DNA of 64,000 nt from NCBI GenBank assembly GCA_026874595.1, contig CM049319.1:63186917-63250916 (forward strand). The letters run 5' to 3'. Positions 57,890-64,000 of the stretch are shown one piece after another. Position 1 is the stretch's first letter; each line of letters begins with the position of its first letter. Both the position numbers and the translations under genes were made by a program. The DNA comes from Sipunculus nudus (taxonomy: Eukaryota > Annelida > Sipuncula > Golfingiida > Sipunculidae). The notes beneath the pieces were generated by a model, which saw only the letters and a list, made by a program, of their open reading frames with translations, did not search any database and had not been told where the DNA came from.

Positions 57890-58290
57890 TCTTAAGGAAA
57901 GAAAATCTTTGTTAGGGCAGTTTAATACTTAAAATATCTTTGTTAGGTCAGATTGAGTTGTTAGGTCAGTTAGATTTAGGAAAATCTTTTGTTTTGTCAG
58001 TTCAGTGTGTTAGGTCAGTTTGAGATATAGAAAATCTTTGTTAGGTCAATTTAATGTGTTAGGTCAGTTTGAGATAAAGAAATTATTTGTTAGGTCCATT
58101 TAATACTTAGAAAATCTTTGTTAGATAAGTTTAATTTGCTAGCTAGATCAGTTTAATTTGTTAGGTCAGTTTGATACTTAAAAAATCTTTGTAAGTGATA
58201 GTTTAATTTGTTAAATCAATTTATTACAAAGATAATCTTCATTACTATGTTAGGTCATTTAATTTGTTTGGTCTGTTTAATATATATAAA
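57890..58290 (+). repeat. Degenerate minisatellite, TTTGTTAGGTCAGTTT unit, next to exon 2
   Basis: AAAATCTTTGTTAGGTCAGT and TTAATGTGTTAGGTCAGTTTG-type units alternate roughly every 20-55 bp, with at least twelve GTTAGGTCA/GTTAGATCA motifs. The array ends about 20 bp before the polypyrimidine tract and CAG acceptor of exon 2. Confidence 0.8.
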
Positions 58291-58309
58291 ATCTATCTTT
58301 TTTTTTCAG

Positions 58310-58542
58310 GTCAGGCCACAAGTTGGACACTTGCAGTGGCACGAAAAGCAAGGGCTAAAACACTAGGACCCTTCAACCCAACATTTAACATTGTTAAACT
58401 GATCCGAGATGGATTTGACCAGACTCTACCACCAGATGCCCACATTGTGGCCAGCGGGCGACTACACGTCTCACTCACTAGTGTGCCAGACAGGAAAAAC
58501 GTAGTGGTTAATCAGTTTGACACACGTGAGGACCTTATCCAG
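58310..58542 (+). CDS. PNPLA2/ATGL-like patatin phospholipase, exon 2
   Basis: The acceptor TTTTTTTCAG|GT is at 58309/58310 and the donor CAG|GTAAAA at 58542/58543. The exon completes the split Gly codon, then reads QATSWTLAVARKARAK, TLGPFNPTFNIVKLIRDG, LPPDAHIVASGRLHVSLTSV and ends REDLIQ. This is the conserved PNPLA2-type block after the nucleophile elbow (GPLHPSFN/ASGRL-type motifs). Residues 62-138 when counted from the 49543 start. Ends in phase 0. Confidence 0.93.
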
Positions 58543-58614
58543 GTAAAATTAAACTTTTTTTTATGTATTACCTAAGAAATGTGAACATTCAGCACATTAC
58601 CAACATTGCTTTTT

Positions 58615-59321
58615 AGCCCTCAGCCCTTAGGCTGATGGGCTATTGTCGTCACCCAAGCTGTCCGTCCGTCCGTCCGTCCGTCCGGTGTCCGGTAACTTTT
58701 ACCTTGTGAGCGGGATATCTTGAAAAGGATTCACCGTCAGAATTTTATTTCCTCGGTAAAGATGTATATCGACAAAATCTCGGTCAAGTTCGAAGATGGG
58801 TGACCTTGACCTATTTTTCTACGTTTTAGAGCTGATTATAGAAAAAACATTTAGAAGCTTATTTCTCAGGAACCATCGGCTGGATTTTCACAATACTTAC
58901 TATGATCATAGGGAGTGATGGTCTGTAACTGCTGCACAAGTTTGGGGGCGCCACCTGCAATTTCTGATTTTTAATGAATTTTTCTTGGATTTTTCAACTT
59001 TGGCCTTGTTAGCGGGATATCTCTAAAAGGATTCACAATAGGAATTTTATTTCTTTTGTGAAGATGTATATCGACAAAATCTCGGTCAAGTTCGAAGATG
59101 GGTGACCTTGACCTACTTTTCAAGGTCACAGAGCTGATAATAGAATAAAACTTAGAAGCTTATTTTTCAGGAAGCATTTGGTGGATTGTTATGAATCATG
59201 GTACATACCTCTCCATTTTAAATTTATAACTGAGACATATACAGATATACATCCATGTGAGAACAGATATTTAGTACTTGTAATGCATCACCTCTAAACA
59301 TTGTTATTTTGGCTGAGGGCT
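58615..59321 (+). mobile_element. Repeat element with AGCCCTCAGCC ends and a 300-bp internal duplication
   Basis: Left end AGCCCTCAGCCC at 58615; the right end GGCTGAGGGCT (59311-59321) is its inverse. (CCGT)n lies at 58663-58684. Then CCTTGTGAGCGGGATATCTT at 58703 recurs as CCTTGTTAGCGGGATATCTC at 59003, each followed by GACAAAATCTCGGTCAAGTT and GGGTGACCTTGACCTA. It carries GGGGGCGCCACCTGCAA at about 58945, linking it to the 36-42 kb repeats. Confidence 0.7.
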
Positions 59322-59394
59322 TTTGTCAGCTTCTGCTGATATTCTAGTTAACTCTTTGTTTCATTCTTTGAATGCTTTGCATTTGTTTTCATTA

Positions 59395-59550
59395 TTTCTA
59401 TATTAAACTATTCCTTAGACATAAATTAAAGAAAAAAAACAAACTTGAATTTGCTGAAATGTAAAATTTTACATTTCTATATTAAACTATTTTTAAGTCA
59501 TAAATTGAAGAAAAAAACAAACTTGACTTTGCTGAATCGAAAATTGTGTC
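59395..59550 (+). repeat. 79-bp tandem duplication
   Basis: TTTCTATATTAAACTATT restarts at 59395 and 59474, each followed by a TCATAAATT-x-AAGAAAAAA block and ACAAACTTGA-x-TTTGCTGAA. Confidence 0.85.
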
Positions 59551-59694
59551 TTGTTAGAATTTGCTTTGGTGACAGTGAAAACATACTTGAGTTTATACTT
59601 TATTACAAATTGGAAAATGTTAAATAAAGAATAAAAGTTTAGATTTGTGAAGTAAATTAGGAATATGCTAATTGATCATTGTTCCTCCTTGAAA

Positions 59695-59900
59695 GCTTCA
59701 GAAGCAGCTGCTTTTCATGGTTTAAGCAGCTGTTAACAATAATTTTGAGTAGCTGTTTGAAAAATATAAATATGAGCCGACGTTTGAAAGATATGTAAAC
59801 AGCTTTTAGAAAATAATCATGAACAGCAGAATTTTGAAAAAAAATAATTGTCAGCAGCAGTTTAAAATATTGATTAGCTGTTTAAAGTATAACTAAGCAG
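59695..59900 (+). repeat. Degenerate AGCAGCTGTTT tandem repeat
   Basis: AGCAGCTG, TTTGAAAAATA and AACAGC motifs recur about seven times at 30-40-bp spacing. Confidence 0.55.
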
Positions 59901-59969
59901 TTGAGTATAACTGCTAGTAAGTGTATACAAGGGTTCCATTTCATGAGCATGCCATATAATAATCTAAAC

Positions 59970-60556
59970 TATAGTCCGTCCCAGAACCCGTGTCCGCATG
60001 TTTTTTCGCGATAATTATTTAAAAAATATTCTTTAAAAATGTCCTTTGGCCTGAAGTAGATAAATGGATATTCCGCCGATTTTGTGTAAAGAAGTTATAT
60101 ATCATGTAAAATGTATTAGCTTTGCGACTCTTTTGCGTTATTTTTGCTGAAATACCATGAATGGCGTCTTCCCGGCACTGCTGGACAGTACATTCCTCCA
60201 TGTTACACTTTCCGTGTCTATGGCTGCGTTTGGTGTTTGTTAGACAACAGTGACGTCACAAAGACGTCAGTGATCGGTTGCGCGTCACCTTCAATTGACT
60301 GACGTCATAAGTTTGACTGGCTTGTTTATTATCAGTTCTCAGGCAAGGAATAAGTCGTAAACGCTGTAACCTGTTTTGTCATATTTTGGTTTATTCGTCT
60401 CACACAAAATTAAAGCAAGGTAAGGCGTTACTTTTTGCGCAGGTAGTCGGCGGAATAGCTCCTGCAACCTTTGGACAAGAAAAGTTTACAATGCTTTACT
60501 TGTATAAAAAGTTATCCCGGAAAAACATGCTGACACGGGTACTGGGACGGACTATA
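59970..60556. mobile_element. MITE with 40-bp TIRs in PNPLA intron 2
   Basis: Left TATAGTCCGTCCCAGAACCC, then GTGTCCGCATGTTTTTTCGCG. Right, minus strand, TATAGTCCGTCCCAGTACCC, then GTGTCAGCATGTTTTTCCGGG. About 36 of 41 match. TA on both outer edges may be a target duplication. Open frames at 60019-60201 (-) and 60386-60625 (+) are inside and unrecognised. Carries the CRE motifs. Confidence 0.75.
60251..60307. promoter_or_regulatory. Cluster of CRE motifs inside the MITE
   Basis: Perfect TGACGTCA at 60251-60258 and 60300-60307, with AGACGTCA at 60262-60269 between them. These are full cAMP-response-element palindromes. Confidence 0.4.
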
Positions 60557-60824
60557 CTTTATGGATTTATGACAATACATTATATGTGCACAGAATCCCA
60601 TCTTTTGTACTGGGACTCAAGTTAATATGGAATGATTAGAAATCACTCTTCATTATTAGCAGAAACGTTTTGACTTGCCTCCGATGATAGCCCTTCTTAT
60701 TCATGAAGGTATAATTTTCCTGATAGTTTTCTTATAGCAAATATCACAATTTTTAAACCCTCGCAAACAACAAGGCAACCACAGTACATTTTTTCTAACA
60801 TGAAGACAATATTTTGTTCCTCAG

Positions 60825-60890
60825 GCTCTGATCTGCTCCTCGTTTGTACCACTCTGGTCAGGCGTCATTCCTCCCACCTACAAAGGCAAG
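60825..60890 (+). CDS. PNPLA2/ATGL-like patatin phospholipase, exon 3
   Basis: Acceptor TTGTTCCTCAG|GC and donor AAG|GTAAGA. The 22 codons read ALICSSFVPLWSGVIPP, then TYKGK, the family block ahead of the YVDGG motif that carries the catalytic Asp. Phase 0 at both ends. Counted from 49543 these are residues 139-160. The next exon, expected to start near RYVDGG, was not found up to 64000. Confidence 0.9.
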
Positions 60891-61094
60891 GTAAGAATAG
60901 TCTATTAATGATAAAGAAAGACTTTAATGAGAGTGTATGAGTGTTTAGAGCATTGACGGTGGTGGACACAAACACACTCGTCACAGCAGCAAAAAGTAGG
61001 GAAGAATCAAGTGTCAGTCAAGGTACCTGATTAAAATAGGATAAGTTCCCCTCTACAAATTATACCAGAATCACCTAAGAGAAGGTTGCAGCCG

Positions 61095-61440
61095 TTATGC
61101 ACTACAGTTGTTCCAGGTCTCCTTCATTTTAACCGCTGCTCTGTATAGCAATATTTTCAAGGTTTCACCACCAGGGCAAAGAATTGTAACAAGAACAAGG
61201 CAAAGAATTGTAACAAGACCAAGGCAAAGAATTGTAACAAGACCAAGGCAAAGAATTGTAACAAGACCAAGGCAAAGAATTGTAACAAGACCAAGGCAAA
61301 GAATTGTAACAAGACCAAGGCAAAGAATTGTAACAAGACCAAGGCAAAGAATTGTAACAAGACCAAGGCAAAGAATTGTAACAAGACCAAGGCAAAGAAT
61401 TATAACATGACCAATGAGAGCTTGATATTGCATTGTGCAT
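61095..61440 (+). repeat. Dispersed repeat family R61, copy 3, expanded
   Basis: TGTTCCAGGTCTCCTTCATT, TTAACCGCTGCTCTGTATAG and TTTCACCACCAGGG, then the 24-bp array, then ACCAATGAGAGCTTGATATT. Same layout as 17813-17946 and 26473-26590 apart from the array. Confidence 0.8.
61177..61416 (+). repeat. 24-bp minisatellite, ten units
   Basis: CAAAGAATTGTAACAAGACC plus AAGG repeats ten times without spacers, eight units identical and the first and last slightly changed. As 24 is a multiple of three, four frames stay open and give 8-residue repeats such as QRIVTRPR; these are not genes. Confidence 0.97.
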
Positions 61441-63841
61441 CCAACTACCAAGTGCTTAACCAGCGACACCCCTCTCAAATTGTTCTGACTTTTGCCGTGT
61501 GCCAGCCCTGGTGTTGAAACAGGAAAACTTGTTATTCAAAGCAGCAGTTTTAGTGAAGAAGATCAGGAATTACTGCAGTGTATTACTGCCTTACATGGGT
61601 GTAGTTCCTCTATGATATTATGGTCAAATGAGCTGGCTTGGAAGCTTTTTGTCAAGTGGTCTGAGGTAAAATCCAGACACTCCTTCAATCCTTCTTCCTT
61701 GGATGAATTGGTATACAACAGAAGACTTTTTAATTCCCACTTCTGACATGCAACATCCAGATTTTGTCTGTACAGTAATACTTGTATCCAACTTGCAACA
61801 TCAGAGATTTAGTCCGTGTGAAAGATGGCAACAGTGGAAAAGCTTGAAATGCTTGGTACGAGTTAATCTCTTGGCATTTGATAAGAGCATATATTTTTCT
61901 AAGCATGACACAAAAGCACCCTTAAGGACAAAGTCAGGGTGTGAATATATGTGTGAGATAGTTAGGCTGCAGTTGGACCTGTAGCAGCAGAGAAGAGGCT
62001 GTAATCTAGGATGGCAAATTATAGTAGGATGACAAAATGATCATACTTTGTAAGTTAACACACAGTGTCTGTCATTGCAGATAAATATTGCTGGTTAAGC
62101 AGGAAAGTTCTATTTTCTGAGTAGCATATTACAAATTTTTAGAAATAAATATTGACATAATTATGTACTTGTCACTTTTGCTTTGGCATGGCACCATAAA
62201 GTAGGGTGCCATCAGTACAGGTAAAGCCCTACATTCAGCCTTGCCAGCTGTTATCACTAATATTTGTCATATAATGAGAGCCATGATATCACATGCACTA
62301 TGGGAGCAGGGATTCAGGTGACAACACTTTTGATTGTTATGTCTAGGGAATGTTCAGTCTGGATTGAAACTGGATCATGTCTGGTCCCATAAATAGAAAT
62401 ATTAAATCCCTCTAAGCTTAACAATCATATATTATTCATCAAGGCAAATGATTAGATTCATGTTCATTTTACAGGCCATTGTCCAATCCTTGAACTAGAA
62501 ATCTGCATTTTAATTAATGCAAACCTCCGCCATATTGTCGTCCATATTGTGGGATGCTCCCAAACCTGTGTTTGTATTCTCTTATTTGGCTTACATTTCC
62601 AAGTTAATTTGTGCATAAATGACTTTATATTTGTATATATGCCTGGATGACATTCCTGAAACCAGATCCTGTGCTGGATCCACACCAAATTCCCAAAATG
62701 TCCTGAAAATTTCATCAGATTCTGTTTATGATTGCATGGATTAATTTGTGAATACACATGCAAACAGGGATGAATGCATGCCCTCCTTGCGGGGGCAAAA
62801 ATTACACTGAGATGAGGCTAGACAGTCATCATGCTTGTACCATGAACCCGGGAATTGTTACAGTGAAATCTATCCTTGATATATTTATATGATAAATGGG
62901 GTCACTGGGTGCTTTCCTGATAAATGTTACCTGAGAAATCCCACAAATATCTAATCAGAGATAAACCACATAACACCACAGCTAGGTCATGAAGTGAGTT
63001 AATGTCTACTTGAGTATGATCATGCCAAAATGGACATTCATCACCTCTACACTAAAAAGAAAACAGAAAAAGCACTGCCCTTTGTACTTCGTGGTCCGGT
63101 TAGCCTGTCGAGGTTGGGCTCTTCATGGACTATAGTCTCATGATCTGCTCGTGTTCATAACTTTTAACACATATTTTAACTTTACCTCCATCATTGGAAT
63201 CCTTTTAATTTTGAATTAAATTCTGCTGTATAGTGAAGGGGGCATTATCATTTGGATTGGTAATAATAAATTATCAATACTAATCTGCTATTACTGTTAT
63301 GAAGTGGTAGTGTGAAATATTTGTAATTAGCCTAAACCTTAAAATGCATTATTAATGGTTCTTAAAGATTTCCGTCTAGATATCTTGGTACAGTTTCTGT
63401 ATTCTGGTTTAGGGATTTACAGCCGGGAATATTGTTTGCTCACTGTACATTGCATTGTGAGTTACTTAGTAATTAGTTAGATCAACAATTACTGCTTACC
63501 CAGATCTGTCAGGACAGCTAAATTAAGAATTCAGAGAAAATTAATTATTTCAGTGACATAGGAAAAGATATTAGCTTCATATAAAAAGTTCATGTTGAGT
63601 CAGACTTTGGATTTTCTAGGAAGATTGGACCAATCATATCAGATCAAACAATTAGAGTACACTTTCAACTCTGATGTAATTTTGACCTACTTTATATCAT
63701 CCAATAAGGTTTAGCTTTTATGACAAGATAGTCTCATATGTCATGAGACAGCTCTGTATCAAAACTCTTGTATCATGCATGCAAAAGGCTGAAGCAGACT
63801 GGGTGATTATCTTGGCCAGAGAGAATGGCCTAGACCACATG
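61441..63841. other. PNPLA intron 3: no further exon recognised
   Basis: Searched by eye for a YVDGG-type exon on the plus strand; none seen. Short ORFs at 61492-61984 and 62464-62763 (-) have no domain. Confidence 0.5.
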
Positions 63842-64000
63842 CAAGGGCTCGACATTAACTTTTGAAAGTACTTGTCAAGTCGTGCAAGTAACATTTAGCT
63901 TTTACTTGCCCTTCATGAATTTTTATTTGCCCTATATCAATCATTGAATGTATTAAAGAACACAAGCATCCTTTTTCAGGCCTTTTGATAAAGGTTTATG
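63842..64000 (+). mobile_element. Candidate hAT-like terminus, cut by window end
   Basis: CAAGGGCTCGACATTAACTT is followed by ACTTG/CAAGT-rich sequence (AAGTACTTGTCAAGT, TTTTACTTGCCC, TTTATTTGCCC). A GGGCTCGACATTAAC start with CTTGCCC units is seen at edges of interspersed elements in many animals. The rest lies outside the window. Confidence 0.4.

Larger units (their letters stand above)
49543..60890 (+). other. PNPLA gene, partial (exons 1-3 with introns; 3' end outside window)
   Basis: Patatin-like phospholipase gene of the PNPLA2/ATGL-brummer group. Exon 1 runs 49543-49723, exon 2 58310-58542 and exon 3 60825-60890. Introns are 8586 bp (phase 1) and 2282 bp (phase 0), both GT...AG. The joined coding part is exactly 160 codons, roughly the first third of the family's usual length. 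The remaining exons, including the one with the catalytic Asp, must lie beyond 64000. Intron 1 holds a TRIM, MITEs and a minisatellite; intron 2 holds a repeat element and a MITE with CRE motifs. In animals this enzyme starts triacylglycerol breakdown on lipid droplets. Confidence 0.85.

Noticed and set aside
60386-60625. 79-codon ORF in PNPLA intron 2
   Set aside because: Falls within a TIR element and reads through its right terminus; no domain.
61177-61416. CRISPR-like array
   Set aside because: Units are directly adjacent without spacers, and the host is an animal genome.
61108-61478. Four open frames with perfect 8-residue repeats
   Set aside because: Caused by a 24-bp minisatellite (multiple of three) inside a dispersed repeat; the other two copies of that repeat have no such protein.
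62862-62880. TACAGTGAAATCTATC as another pogo-like MITE end
   Set aside because: No inverted mate or TA-flanked right end within a few hundred bases.

Overview
This is an animal nuclear genome window: AT-rich and intron-rich, full of decayed transposons and long (TA)n, (AAT)n and poly-G runs. No bacterial gene layout, operon, CRISPR array or rRNA is seen. Repeat types (AGGTCAAAGGTCAAGGTCAC-type arrays, tRNA-headed SINEs, L1/Tx1-like and CR1/L2-like LINEs, hAT, pogo-like and Harbinger-like elements) suggest a marine lophotrochozoan, most likely a mollusc. That is an inference; the species cannot be fixed from the window.

Only one host protein-coding gene is well supported: the 5' part of a patatin-like phospholipase of the PNPLA2/ATGL (brummer) group, + strand, at 49.5-60.9 kb. 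Three exons with canonical splice sites carry the oxyanion loop (GCGFLG), the nucleophile elbow (GASAG) and the next conserved block (GVIPP). The exon with the catalytic Asp (DGG) lies beyond the right edge. The promoter side has two CCAAT boxes, a GC box and an E-box. The terminus of a transposon family seen elsewhere in the window sits about 0.4 kb upstream.

Layout. 0-5 kb: LINE reverse-transcriptase relic, an hAT-like element with transposase fragment, microsatellites. 5-36 kb: no host gene recognised; many dispersed repeat families, several present two or more times (SINEs, a 390-bp repeat, a 330-bp repeat, a fold-back MITE, pogo-like MITEs), plus a decayed ZSWIM/FAR1-like fragment at 7.2 kb. 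36.4-38.7 kb: an element holding an approximately 289-bp tandem array with an A-B-A-B higher-order pattern and about ten nuclear-receptor-like DR1 motifs. 39.6-42.3 kb: a 2.6-kb element with long inverted ends made of short palindromic repeats, enclosing an array of GGTGGCGCCACC palindromes. 42.9-43.7 kb: a pogo-like element with a transposase fragment. 44.8-46.2 kb: the 3' end of an L1/Tx1-type LINE. 49-64 kb: the PNPLA gene, whose introns hold a miniature LTR retrotransposon, MITEs and minisatellites.

The most interesting object is at 51381-51808 in PNPLA intron 1: a 428-bp TRIM-like element. It has about 155-bp LTRs (TGTTAC...GTAACA), a tRNA-Pro-type primer binding site, a polypurine tract and AAGC target duplications. 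Its LTRs themselves contain a tRNA-like segment with Pol III A and B boxes. All repeat boundaries and identities were read by eye and should be confirmed by alignment.
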